A stretch of 64,000 bases of DNA. Origin: Muraenolepis orangiensis. Taxonomy: Eukaryota > Chordata > Actinopteri > Gadiformes > Muraenolepididae. The notes below the pieces were generated by a model. It ran no database searches and was not told the DNA's origin. It saw only the letters and a program-made list of their open reading frames with translations. The translations under genes and the position numbers were made by a program. Shown in pieces: positions 1-12,500 of this stretch (position 1 is its first letter; each line of letters begins with the position of its first letter). Where the stretch lies: positions 22,297,812 through 22,361,811 of the forward strand of contig CM051007.1 of NCBI GenBank assembly GCA_027704905.1. The letters run 5' to 3'.

Positions 1-139
1 ATGACAACAACGCATGATGCGCGCCATAAACACATTTCACATCCAATGTTTAGTATTTGTTATTTTTCTGTTACTATGAAATAGCATGTAACACAGAGCT
101 CATCATGTGTATCGTGTTTATTACATTTGATTTTATAGT

Positions 140-1570
140 TAATTTGTTAAGTTAAGCCCTTGGATTCCCCAGGGAGCATAGGCCATTGACGAATGTCTTC
201 CATCTCACTCGGTTGGAGGCAGGACATCTCTGCCTGGACATCCCTCCTCCAACTGTTCTTGGGGCGACCTCTTTTTCTCTTCCCTTGTGGGTTTCACTTT
301 AGGGCTTGTCGGGTGATGTTGTTGGCTGATTTCCTGAGTGTGTCCTATCCAGCTCCACTTTCTTTTTAGGATCTATAGGTCAATGGGATCCTGTCCAGTT
401 CTCTCCCACAGGTCCACATTCCTGACTTTGTCCCTCCACCAGAGGTTCAGGATCCTCCTAAGGCAGTTGTTGATGAATGTTTGCAGTCTGGTTGTTGTTT
501 GTTTTGTTGTTCGCCATGTTTTTGATCTATACAGCATCACCTGTTTCACCTTGAAGTTGAAGATGCGTAGTTTGGTGTTAGTTGAGATGGTTTTGGAGCT
601 CCAGATCTTCCTGAGGATGTTAAACATAACCCTGGCTTTGTTGATCCCCTGCTCTTTATGTCCACGTCTGTCCCTCCTGTGGTGTCCATCACACTTCCTA
701 GGTATGTGAATGCCTCCACTTCCTCTAGGGGGCGCCGTGTATGAGGATGGGGGTTGCTGCTCCTTGAATGGATCGTCATCGCCTGTGTCTTTGTTGTGTT
801 TGGTGTAAGTCCCAATTTGCCTGCTGCTTGTGTGTCTGTCTGTCTGTCTTCTCCTGCATTTGCATATGTGTGTGAGAGAGAAGGGCAATGTCATCCGCAA
901 AGTCGAGGTTGTCTAATTGCTCCCACATTGTCCACTGGATCCCATTTCTCTCCCCTTTGGTTGTTTCCTTCATGATCCAGTCGACTGCAAGGAGGAAAAG
1001 GAATGGTGAAAGTAGACAACCCTGCTTGACCCCCGTATTGACATCGAAGCTCTTTGATAACTGGCCTGCATGCCAGAAAGGGTACGGTAGGGTGATCCCT
1101 CTGTAGTTCTTACACTGTCGTAAGTCACCTTTCTTTGTGTCCCTCTGCCCATTCTCTAGGTTTCTTTTCCTCTTCCCAAATCCTGCTAAACAAGTCATAG
1201 AGCATGTCTGTTGATGTATATGCATCTGCTTTAAGGGCTTCTGATGGAATAGTATCAGGGCCAGCAGCCTTGCCACTCTTGCTGTTGCTTGATTGCAGTC
1301 TTTATTTCAACTTTTGTTGGTCTCTCACACCTGATATTTAGTGGAAACCCAAGTGTTGGGTATATTTGGTGGTTCTGCTGGTGGTGGCCTATTTAGAACA
1401 TCTTTAAAGTGTTCTACCCATCTTTCTAGCTGTTCTTCCACAGTTGAGAGTATTTAGCCATTCTTGTCTAGAATTGGTTTGTTGTTTAGTGTCAGATTTC
1501 ATAGTATCTACAGCATTTTGTGGATCATTAGAAATCCCCACACCACCACAACCTGTTTAGAAGCGTTTCA
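140..1570 (-). mobile_element. Decayed non-LTR retrotransposon (LINE) with reverse-transcriptase domain
   Basis: On the minus strand, three overlapping broken frames (about 1276-776, 815-546 and 900-373) read in succession as the RT and C-terminal parts of a LINE polyprotein. The clearest part is at about 1276-776: a KNYRGI motif, then TGVKQGC, then the catalytic FADD box inside NLDFADDIALLSH. Downstream frames carry the typical TYLGS and LRRILN segments, and the last ~200 bases still resemble the C-terminal tail. Upstream, to about 1570, the remains of an HFKDVLNRPP-type segment are visible with stops. Frameshifts and stops show that it is inactive. The clade (RTE-like or other) cannot be fixed by eye. 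It lies downstream of the two MS4A exons, so it is either in an intron of that gene or has replaced its 3' part. Confidence 0.85.
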
Positions 1571-1605
1571 CTTTGAATTGTGGACGTGATGAAGCGTGTT
1601 GTCAA

Positions 1606-1700
1606 GATTCAAGATTCAAGAACTTGATTAGTCACATACACATACATGCAGGATGAGATGAGAGTGGCAGTGCCTTACAGAAATTGTACAAAATAGAAGA
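1606..1700. repeat. Dispersed repeat beginning with a repeated TCAAGATTCAAGA run
   Basis: The segment opens with three overlapping copies of TCAAGAT and continues as a run of the kind common at the 3' ends of fish LINE/SINE copies. A related AT-rich TTGAATCTTGAATC motif occurs at about 32510-32525 in the opposite orientation. The family was not identified. Confidence 0.4.
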
Positions 1701-1918
1701 GAGGAAATAGAAAATAATTATATACGATGAACTATGTATTATAACTATGCATATACAAATATATAGAATATATTTTTGAAAAAGTCAATGCAACAGTATT
1801 TACAATTGAGTTGAATAAATATACGTATACTCATGTTATGTTTTAGACCGTTACATTAGATTTTCTTCCATCTGTCAGAGCTGGGAGGGGTAGGGGAGGG
1901 GTGTGGGGGGAGGGGTAC

Positions 1919-2596
1919 CTGAATGACCACGATGAGGAACAGCGCCACGTCCCAGGTGAAGTGGACCTCGTGGATCTGGAGCACTGAGGCGCTCAGACAC
2001 AGAATCAGAGCTCCGATGATGATCTGGATGGCCTGAGAAGAAGCAAGAGCAGAAGCGCTTTCCAGTGTCTATACGCACGTGCGTGTGCGTGTGTGCGTGA
2101 CTGTGCGTGTGTGATCGATTGAAACGGACGGATTTGAAACCCGAACAAACCAAAGTATGACCTCACATCTGGTAGATCATGTTGCATGCCAATTGCTGTT
2201 ATGGGTACTTTTTGTTTTTACATCCTACAATAACTTTGATAACGTTGATCGCTTATTTAAGACCCCTTGACACATGTAGACTCAACCAGAATGAATGGTC
2301 GACTTAAACAGCTGGATGGCCTAACATGCACTCTATGGCTGTATGGCAAAGCACTTTATGGGCCCTCAACATACACTTACCGACTACACACTTTAAGATA
2401 TTTTTTTCATTGTGAGGCCCTACACTGTTCTGTGTTTTACGTGGCACATGTGTGAAGGATAAGAAGGAGGTTAATATTTTTCCACGCAAGCAAAGCTCAC
2501 CCCTAGTGTTTTTGGTTCCATCTTGTGGTAGGACTCCACTTGCCCGGAGTTGAGGCTCCCCACTAGGGGCAGCGGGTCCTGGCTGTCGATGCCCAT
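1919..2596 (-). CDS. MS4A-family (membrane-spanning 4-domains) protein, N-terminal two coding exons, partial
   Basis: Two minus-strand exons join in phase 0. The first, 2623-2501, has acceptor CTACCCAG and donor GGG|gtgagc. It holds the likely start at 2596 (GAGGATGG, A at -3 and G at +4) and encodes 32 residues ending in MEPKTLG. The second, 2032-1919 (acceptor TTCTCAG, donor CAG|gtaccc), encodes 38 residues starting AIQIIIGALILCLS and ending LFLIVVIQ. The junction KTLG|AIQIIIGA matches the start of transmembrane segment 1 in MS4A proteins, where a short cytoplasmic N-terminus leads into a LGAIQI motif. The family comprises tetraspanning membrane proteins of diverse, mostly immune or sensory, roles. 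No later exon was found between 1919 and position 1, where a LINE remnant lies, so the gene is either truncated by the window or degenerate. The exact member is not assignable. Confidence 0.7.
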
Positions 2597-2659
2597 CCTC
2601 GGTGCTGCTGATGTGGGTCTAAACTGGGTAGAGAAGGTGCGGTCAACATAGGTAGGCAA

Positions 2660-4760
2660 GAGGACTACTAGTCACCAGAAACCATGAGTGGATTTCCTTC
2701 CTACCAAGCCTCCGAAAGCGAAGCCAGTGCTAGTAAATGTATAATAAGTTGGATAACAATATAACAAAAAATAGGCTAACAATATAAATAACAAGCAACA
2801 ATCGAGCAACCAATAGAGCTAACAAAACGCAAGTGCTAAGAGTAACGCAATATCTTTACAATTTGATTTGTTCCAAACTAAAGATATTGTGACCCAAATA
2901 GTCAATAGGCGTGTTCATTGGGAGTAAAGGCATGTAACATGGAAATAATAATAGTCAGCTATATTATCCTATTTTAAGATATAATTGTACAAAATTGTGT
3001 TTTAATGGAATTATTAATTAATAATAGGGATATTAATTAATAATATCCCTTATATTATATATAATATAAGAGACATATTTAGCAACATGACATCAGCTCC
3101 GCTCCATCACAAATAAGTTATGGCAGCGGGCGCAGTTCCTGGCACGACTCCAGCCGTACTGCGGCATTAACTCCCGTTCCCCCTGCAGGTACCACGGTGC
3201 CTTCCAACCACCACCATCAAGGCCCACAACCACATAACAAACACATGCGTGTAATATCAAGCACCTGGTCGTCCCTGCATGTCAACAAAGCCTCGAAACT
3301 GTTAAAAAAAACAATGTACATTGTCCCGCAGTGCATTCCGTCAAGGGTATAGGCTCGTCATCCGGGCAGAGGACATCACGTCCCATCACCGGTCGCTTTT
3401 CATGCGGGACAACATGCCTTACCTCCTCCGTGGCGGTCTTTTCCGATTTTGCACTGTATGTAATCCGACTGCTGGTTGTGATTTGAGGGGCTCAAATGTT
3501 TAGCGGAGATGCAGTGGTGGGGCTTTGTGGCGGGTGTACGAGGCGTGTTTCGCTGCAGGGGGCCAGGAGACGGAGTGCAGCGTGTGGATGCCAGCGACTC
3601 AGGAGTCTATTTTTTTTTTTGCTGGCAATGCAGTTGAGATGCGGAGACAGCGCTGCTAACTCCAAAACATTAACACCACAGTCCAGGGGAGAAAAAAAAT
3701 AGATCAGAGAAATAATATAAACTCATGTATTCGTTTGGACGTGTCATCATCATGTAATCATGACGTGTCCCATGTCATTGTTATGAAATTATATTTTAGC
3801 ACTATATATTACCAGTGATTGTACCAGACCATAATCAATCACTGCATCGAGAAAAGTTAAATACCAATAGTACAATTAATGTATGGGGGGCTATGCTGTG
3901 TACAATTATTTCAACCCAATTCTTGGTTGCCTCAGAGCCAAGGATCACTGCCCACCATGACAATACTTGACTTAAAGGGCTATCAACATCAGCAGAACTT
4001 CGGATGCACCTCACCCATAGTTGGTGTGGTGGCTGATGAAGAACATCCATCATGTTTAGTCCCGTAATATGACCGGTCAATAACACAGGAAGACAAAACA
4101 TAAGTGGAATGTCATTTATTTGGATTGTGCAAAAGTGACATAACCGATGAACCACCACAGGGAAGCGTGTTGATTGGTTAATGCCAGCCAGCTTTGACAA
4201 GTTGTGGTCAGACACACAAGCTGTACAGGTAGTTATGTTTATGCATTTTATATAATACAATTTTTTTTGGCATACTTTGCTTTGCTGAGTCGGCAAATTA
4301 TATGACCGAGTTAATATGCTCAATTCTCACTTCACAGGTGTATTTCCAAAAAAAAAAAAAAAAATGAATGAAAAGGTTTCTCAGAACGGCTACAGGTTTA
4401 ACACAGAGAACCAATGCACACACAGTGCAACAGTATGGGAAATGGATGAGAGTGCGGCACACCATGTCTCAACATCCAGCTTCCAGGCTAACCTCAAGCA
4501 ACTGATATAGTGGTTGTGGTCATTTATCAGACGAGTGGTCCGATAATGAATTATTAGTCAAATACTTCTGGCAGAGTGGTCTACGGTACATTTCTGGGAA
4601 TTGGAATTCCCTTGAAAAAATTGCCAATAAAAAAAAAAATATATATGTATATACACACGCGCGCACACACCAACTATTTATTAAAAAAATACCAAGGAAT
4701 GCCTTGTCCTTTCTTTAAATGCCAGTCTATTCAGTGGAATCCCCTTTAAAAAGTTGTAGA
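2660..4760. other. Intergenic region between MS4A-like exon and semaphorin 3' end
   Basis: No convincing exon was seen. It includes an AT-rich palindromic stretch around 2990-3065 built from repeated ATTAATTAATA units, and an unexceptional stretch to 4.7 kb. The noncoding first exon of the MS4A-like gene probably lies here but could not be placed. Confidence 0.4.
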
Positions 4761-4787
4761 TCCATTCTGTATAACAACATCATTCAC

Positions 4788-4793
4788 TTTATT
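4788..4793 (-). terminator. Polyadenylation signal of the semaphorin gene
   Basis: The minus strand reads AATAAA at 4793-4788, about 180 bases past the stop codon at 4974-4976. It is the first canonical signal downstream, so the 3'UTR would be short (about 200 nt). Confidence 0.55.
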
Positions 4794-4880
4794 GCCCACT
4801 ATGTACACAACAATATCAACGTATGCGTACCATCAAAAAAGCAGCAAGTCTTTCGTTTGAAATACCAGTTTGTCCGGTGT

Positions 4881-4899
4881 GGGGGGGGGGGGGGGGGGG
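4881..4899. repeat. Homopolymer run (G)19
   Basis: Nineteen G in a row in the 3' flank of the semaphorin. On the transcript it is a C-run between the stop codon and the poly(A) signal, so inside the 3'UTR. Confidence 0.9.
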
Positions 4900-4973
4900 C
4901 GGGGAGGGAACCATTTGTCTTTCTGCACAAGCAAGTACCTTTGAATCTGCCAGGAGAGCACTTTCTCCCCAGA

Positions 4974-6505
4974 TCAGATGGGCGTGTTGGGGAGGTGACC
5001 GTTGGAGCCCTTGGGCGTGGTGTTGCATGCCTGCCCATTAGCCTGCCCATTAGCCTGGCCATTAAGGACGGCGTGCCCATTGGACCGCTTGCCGTTGAAG
5101 CGAGGCGACGGTTCACCGCGAAGAGCCTCCCTCTCGCCGAGGCCTGGGGGGCCGCCGGCCTGGGGGGCGGTCCGCTTACGGCAGCGCTGCCGGACGCCGT
5201 ACAGTGCCGCGGTGAGGAGCGCACTGACACACAGTGCCAGCAGCACGGACACCACCACCAGCTCCTTGAGGTAGCTGGGGCTGTGCGCCAACAGCAGCCG
5301 CTCGCCACCGCCCCTCGATGCAGAGTCCCTGGGCCACACAGCGGCGGAGTTCATGGCCCCCGGTTCGGTGGTGAGCGGCGGTGAAACGGTGCCGGAAACA
5401 GACGTGGCGTCCGGGCGTGGCTCCGCCTCGGCACTTGTTTTGGGCCACGCCCCCACGGACGTAGCGGCGGGCAGCGTGGTAGCGGAGGCCGAGGTGGCCG
5501 AGGTGGCCGGGGTCAGGAAAGGGGCCGCAGTCTTCTGCTCGATGTGGTAGGCGGCCAGGGTCTGCCGGTAGCCGTTCTCCGTCGACAGGCAGAGGTAGGG
5601 GCCCAGGGAGGGCAGGGTGACCACGAAGCGCAGGCTGCCGTCCTCCAGCTGGAGGTAGAGGTCCGGGGAGATGAGGCGGCCGTCGGGACGCTCCCAGTGT
5701 CGCCGGGCGTGTCGGGAGGTCACTGGACACCGAAGACGCACCACCTTGTTTAGCGTCACGGACACAGTCTGGCCTAAGGGGACAGGAGGTTTTTTCGTTT
5801 CAATACAACACGTTGAAAGTTGGCATCGCATGATGGAGAAGTATGTCTGTACACATTCTGAGTAAGTCGTCACTCACGTGTTACAACTCAACAGTAACAA
5901 TGTATTTATCATTATCAGGTATATTGAGGTTGCGGTTGTTGACACAGCAATTACCCAGAACTTTTAGTCCCAGGAACTACTTTTCAAGGAACTAAAATGT
6001 TCCTTCAGACAGTCGTCTGCAGCCTTAAGAAGATTAGGCTAATTAGTCAGCTGTTACATGTCATTTTTGCACACTAAACGACTATGAAACACAACAGCAA
6101 GTGTGGAAGAGACGAAACAAAACTGTTTGTGGCTACATATGTTTAAAAAAAATTCTGCAAGTACAAGACCAATCAGAAATGTTCAGAGCTCCAAGTACCA
6201 CCCTCAAAACTCCTGTTCTTTTGGAAAGGAATACCACCCCATAACGAAGGTTCCTAGTTCCTTGGGAGGAATCCTGTGGTGGAAACACAGCTTACGATGT
6301 CATTGACGAATGACCTGGGGGTTTGAGGGGTTGTACTCGATCCATACGAAACCAACCTGTAGTCAGATTGGTTGGTCCAAAGCGAGCCCTGGGGGATAAA
6401 GGGGTAGTAGCATTGCAGGCCTCTTCAACGTCCCCCCCGTCCACATCCTGACCTCTGGGGAAATATTAAAAACACATATATAATAATAATATTAAATTAT
6501 TAAAT

Positions 6506-6546
<41 letters not shown>

Positions 6547-9500
6547 TTTCATATAAGGAAATATCAAAACCTCAAATTTAAATCCGTAATTTTCAGTCAA
6601 AAAACGGTATCCGATCCTAGCAGAGACCGCGTGCACGCTTGACAACGAACGACGAACTCTTGAAGTAAAAAAAAAACGTGGCAGGAAGCCGACGCTGCAG
6701 TACTTACAGGCCGGTCCGGGCGAGGGAGGTCTGCACACAGGCCTGGGCCGCGTGCTCCCAGCCACAGAAGGGGTCCCGGGCGAGCACACACTGGGCACAG
6801 CTGGGGTAGAAGGAACAGTTGGCCACCGGCACCCGGACCACGCCCTCCGACGTACCGACGAACACCACGCCCTGAGGGACGCACACATCTGTAGCGTTAC
6901 AACTCCTCTCTGAACCGTCAACACTGCTTTAAGAGAAAGAAAAAAAATCGGAACTCGGTGACTTTTTTTTCTTTTCACATGTCGTGCAGCAACAACAAGC
7001 TTTGAACGCCGTCGTCTTGAATGTATTATTTTAATCGTAATAATTATATCTAATTCACTAGTTTACTTTCTTGGCCACCAACAATCTCAAGTATGTGTAC
7101 GATCAAACAAAGTGTAGAGAACCGAACGCCTGCAACACTCGTAGAATGGTTCCCATTAGAGGACTCCCTTGCTTGTGCCTTGAAAAGAAAAGCCAACCCT
7201 TAAAACACTTTTTTTAAGTGATGTGGTGGGCTTCATAGTAGTGATCCGGATAGACAGTTAATATGGACTCAAAAAGCCCTCTATTGCATGTGGTAATTGT
7301 CACACAGGCAGTCTTAGGTTCTAGTTAGTCTTAGGTTACCATTGTAACGTCAATCTAACGGTCCGACCTCCCACCCACCCACAGACCTTGGAGACTGAGA
7401 GCTGCATGTTCTTGACGGCCTGTGGCTGCTGGAAGACCTGGACCTCTTCTATGATGTGAGCCCCCTTCTCCAGCAGCACTGCTTTGTGGAGGTAGCCTGA
7501 CTCTGGGAGGAACCAGGGAAGTTCAAGAGACATTTCAGTGTCAATTTTGACAAAAAGCAATATTGCTGTGGAAGGGCTCTAGGAGAAGTTTACCATACAA
7601 TGTTTTCCTTAAGATTTATACTGATAAATACTGAACCTGTGATTAAGAAAAGTATAGTGTGGTCTCTATAGTTAGCTACCGGTCAGTAAGAACAGTATTG
7701 TGTGGTCTCTATAGTTATCGACCGGTCAGTAAGAAAGAGTATTGTGTGGTCTCTATTGTTATCTACCTGTCAGTAAGAAAGAGTATTGCGTAGTCTCTAT
7801 AGTTAGCTACCGGTCAGTAAGAAAGATAATTGTGTGGTCTCTATAGTTAGCTACCCGTCAGTAAGAAAGATAATTGTGTGGTCTCTATAGTTAGCTACCA
7901 GTCAGTAAGAAAGACTATTGTGTGGTCTCTATAGTTAGCTACCCGTCAGTAAGAAAGATAATTGTGTGGTCTCTATAGTTAGCTACCTGTCAGTAAGAAA
8001 TACTATTGTGTGGTCTCTATAGTTAGCTACCTGTCAGTAAGAAAGACTATTGTGTGGTCTCTATAGTTAGCTACCTGTCAGTAAGAAGACTATTGTGTGG
8101 TCCTCTATGGTTAGCTACCTGTCAGTAAGAAGAGTATTGTGTGGTCCTTGTGGTTATCTACCTGTCAGTAAGAAGAGTATTGTGTAGTCCTTGTGGTTAT
8201 CTACCTGTCAGTAAGAAGAGTATTGTGTAGTCCTTGTGGTTATCTACCTGTCAGTAAGAAAGACTATTGTGTGGTCTCTATGGTTAGCTACCTGTCAGTA
8301 AGAAGAGTATTGTGTGGTCCTTGTGGTTATCTACCTGTCAGTAAGAAGAGTATTGTGTAGTCCTTGTGGTTATCTACCTGTCAGTAAGAAGAGTATTGTG
8401 TAGTCCTTGTGGTTATCTACCTGTCAGTAAGAAGAGTATTGTGTAGTCCTTGTGGTTGGCAGCCCGGACCCTCTGGGCAGCGAGGTGGCTGTAATTCTGG
8501 TCCTGGGACACCATCGTCAGACTCCGCCCAACCGGCTGGACGCTGTCGTCTGCTAGGAAATTCTCTTTGACGAAGCGGAGAGTGTTGTCTGAAGCGTTGT
8601 GAAGGCCACACTGTGGGGTAAGGGGGCCGGTGGACAGACACAACTTATCATGTGCAATGCTGCATTACTCGATATTTCAACAGTATCTTGCTATGAAAAG
8701 GGGTACACAACCAAATGGAAGCCGCCTCAACTAAATTGAATCAGCCTCAACAGTTTTTATGCACAGCTTGGTTAAGTTAAGGCTGAATACTCAGATTAAG
8801 GTCAAACTCCCAGCAAGGCCACTCATTTAAAGTATGCTTATTACAGAACACTTATAACACATTTAATTAATACACATAATAACAAGATTGATAAGTGACG
8901 CCAGTCAGTTCTTTCACTTATCGTGTCGTGTTAATTAGCTAAATAAAACAACTTGGGTATCAGTGTGCATGTCAACGTACTGAATGCACCTATAGCCTTC
9001 GCAGGTGGCTTTTCTGTCATGTGTTTGGATACCATACGCCAGCTTGTCCAACCCTTTTGTGTTGATGGACTGCTTCAGCCAGTAATGAAATCAAAGGCTG
9101 CATGACAAGGGGGCGACAGGGCAAGAAGTCCAAATGTACAGAAGTGCAAGGAAAGGCTCGTACCTCTCCTGGATTTGCAATCTTCTCCTGAACGCGCGTG
9201 CTCCACCTCAGCGTGTCCCGATTCAAGATTTTGTAGTTCCTGGAGAAGGTCTCCTTGATGTCCCTCAGGCGGAAAGCACACACCGCCGATTGGCCAGAAT
9301 TGACCGACCTAATAAACAAACAAATACAATCTGTTAGTGGGAAAACTGTTTACGTGTCAGAGTGTGAGAGCTGTATGCCCCCTTCTCCTTACCTACTCTA
9401 AATTATTATATCCGTTTTTAGTCATAGTCTTTTAGTAGACTGTTTTTACATCTTATTTAACCACTGTACATTATATATTACCATGCACTTGACTGCAACA

Positions 9501-12500
9501 TTTGCACTCTGGTTAGATGCCAAATGATTGTGCTGTGCAATGAAAATACAATCTAATCTAATCCTCTCAATCTGCTTAGCCTCGAGTTTGTCTTGAAGAG
9601 CATTTTGAGAAAACAGAGCTAAAAACCAACATTACAAGTGGGTCCACTGACCATTGGGAGGTGAAGATGCCATAGAACAACGTGTCATCAGCTGGAGCGC
9701 CCTCTGGTGGCGGCAGGGCGATGACGTCTTGAACAACATTGTAGGGAAGCTCACTGCTGGCCTGGCACAGTAGATGAGCCTTGGCAAACGTGGTCCAGCG
9801 CCGCTGGAGGGTCCTCTGTCCGCCGACGTCGCTCTGAGGTCAAATCATGTCAATAGAAAATGTAAATAAGTTATATTTTATGACAAACACAAACATGAAA
9901 CTTTACTTAGCTTTCAAAGTTAATATAATGTATACTTTTCAAATACTTTTATATATGCAAAGCGACATAAATAACATCTTGTACATTGTTAAATATTAAT
10001 AATAATTCATATAGATTCAATTAGTATATTCAAAATTATAACATAAATACATTAAAACAGAACTAATAACCAATGTGTGTGCCAAAGGAAATAAAAATGA
10101 ATTTATGATTAAATGTGTCTAAATTGAAGCTTCCCCTCTGGGGAACCCAGCTTTATGTGGGTTGCACGATACAAGAAATGATCAGTTTCCCCTTCAAGCC
10201 GACCTCTGACCCCTTACCGTGCAGATCTGAGCGACGCGAGAGACAACAAACTTGTCGATGAAGTCGTACTCCCGGCCCACTTCGCTGAAGAAGAAGTAGA
10301 TCTTCTCCTCGCTGGGAACGAAGCAGGAGCTGATGAACGTGGGATCTAAAGACACGGATCAGAAACTAGATGCCTTGCAGTGGTTCGCCTCAGACAAACC
10401 CCCTCCTCCCCCCCCATTTATGTTGTAGGTCACAACCCAAGTGGCTGTGCCCTAAATCACATTCATGTCATTACCTAAACAAAAAGCAGGCCGGGCTTTC
10501 ATTCATGTGTCAATTTGCCCACAGGATGAAATCCAGCAACCTTGTGTGGTCTTAGTCTCAGCCACACAAACACAGAAGGCCCAAAAACACACACAACCAG
10601 AACAAAACCACACCATACAGAAGGGACCTCCTGTGTCCCACGTGGGGAAGATGCCATCCAGCCCAAATACATATGGAAATCAAAACAATCCTTCTTACCC
10701 TCGAGCCACCCGAGGGTGTCGTCCAGTTTGAGGTCCACGTGGCTGCCCTCGCTCAGGTGTCTGGAGATGACCGGCCGGTTGCCCCGATAATCCGCCACTG
10801 TAGCCGTGTACAGCTCTCCATCTGAAGAAACCAAAGAAATTTAAAAAAAAAAGGGACATAACTGCGTACTCATGTACTCCGCTTAAAGAATACATTCACG
10901 TACACGACGGTGGGTTTTTACTACGATTGATCGTGTGGTAAAGGACAACTATTTAATGAAAGGCAAATAAAAAAAAGGATATTCAGGTAGAATTAACCTA
11001 AATTATTTTCTAGGAATACACACCGTTTTGCTTACACATTGTGCATACATACAAGGTCTCCAAGCCCAAGCCTAATTTGCGGTCCTACAACAATCCACCA
11101 CCTCCTGAAGGGGGTGCAGATTAACACCGGGGGGCATTACCGACGGTGATGGCCGTGTTGCGCTGGTAGGGGTCGTACGGGCAGCGGCCTCGCCCTTCCT
11201 CCGGCTTGCTCCCGTGGCTCGCCATCAGCAGCTCCTCGGTGTGCTGCTGACGGAGAACAGACGTGACCCAAAGAGCAACAGAAGGGCAAGTCCAGGGTGT
11301 GGAGAGTCCAGAGCATCCATAAGAATCATACCAGGCCATAGTCAAAACCCCTTTATTCGGTCAGCGGCGGCACCATGGGCATGGGTACTATGACATTTGT
11401 CACCAATATAACACTGCGTTGCACTTCCCCTGCACCCCTGGACTCCTTAACGTTACGGCCCTTTACTGTACTGTACTGTACTTTTATTATGTTATGATGC
11501 TGCAACCACTCACTACGAAGCTGCCCTACGGTCACTTTTAAAAGCTTAGTGCACCATCCCCCATATGTATATACTGTATCATCCATTAGACCAGTGGTTC
11601 TTAACCTGGGTTCGATCGAACCCCAGGGGTTCGGTGAGTCAGTCTCAGGGGTTCGGCGGAGGTCAAGACACACACACCGTGTGCGTGTGTCCGTTCCGTT
11701 CACCTCACTCGTACAAAAGCGTCTGGCTGCGACTCATGGGCAAGTGGAGCTCCACTCCAGAACGGAAATACATCACCTCTACTCACCTCCACTGTCCACC
11801 TCCGCGCTTTTAAAAAAACGTGTAAGTTACGTAGGTTAAAAGAACATTATAATACCATAATGTATGTTTACACATACATTTATTTCACATACATCAAACA
11901 AAGACATAAATGACACAAACCTACTATCAGCCTGCGGTCTTTTAATGACCAAAACGTCAATAGACAAGGACTTTTATTTTGTTAGACACCCATGTGACAT
12001 ACGCTACTTTTAACAATCAAAACGTCAACAAAGTCGCCCAGTCCTTATTCACGATGAACATAAATAATCAAGTCAGGCTCTTTGTTAGGGACTTAATAGG
12101 TTTGTGTTATTTATGTCTTTATTTATGTGAAATACTTGTATGTAAACATACATTATGGTATTATAATGTTCTTTTAACCTACGTAACTTCCAAAAAATGT
12201 TTAAAAGCGCGGAGCTGGAACAGTGGAGGTGACGTATTTACGCTCTGTATAGGTCGGTGGAATAAACATCATCGAAGAGGAAGAAAACCTGAAGGCTTTT
12301 CAAAAAAAGCTACCGTCATGGAAACGACGAACAGAGAATGATAACTTTGCAAACTTTCCCCTGCTGGACGACTGTGTAAGTAAGATCGAAGACGTGTCTG
12401 GAATCTGAGACATTTCTGTACCCGGGGAACTGAAGCAAGCAATTGCCATGCACTTAGATGAGCTCGCAAATTCTCTCGATGGATACTTCCCCACAAGAGA

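Noticed and set aside
4719..5384. 221-residue plus-strand frame and other plus-strand frames over 4.8-5.75 kb
   Set aside because: They are antisense shadows of the GC-rich last semaphorin exon, which has clear Ig, transmembrane and tail features.
5176..5730. 184-residue minus-strand frame
   Set aside because: Out-of-frame reading of the same semaphorin exon; low-complexity and unlike any protein.
7635..8420. Regular direct repeats resembling a CRISPR array
   Set aside because: Units are continuous with no variable spacers, derive from an exon boundary and lie in a vertebrate intron.
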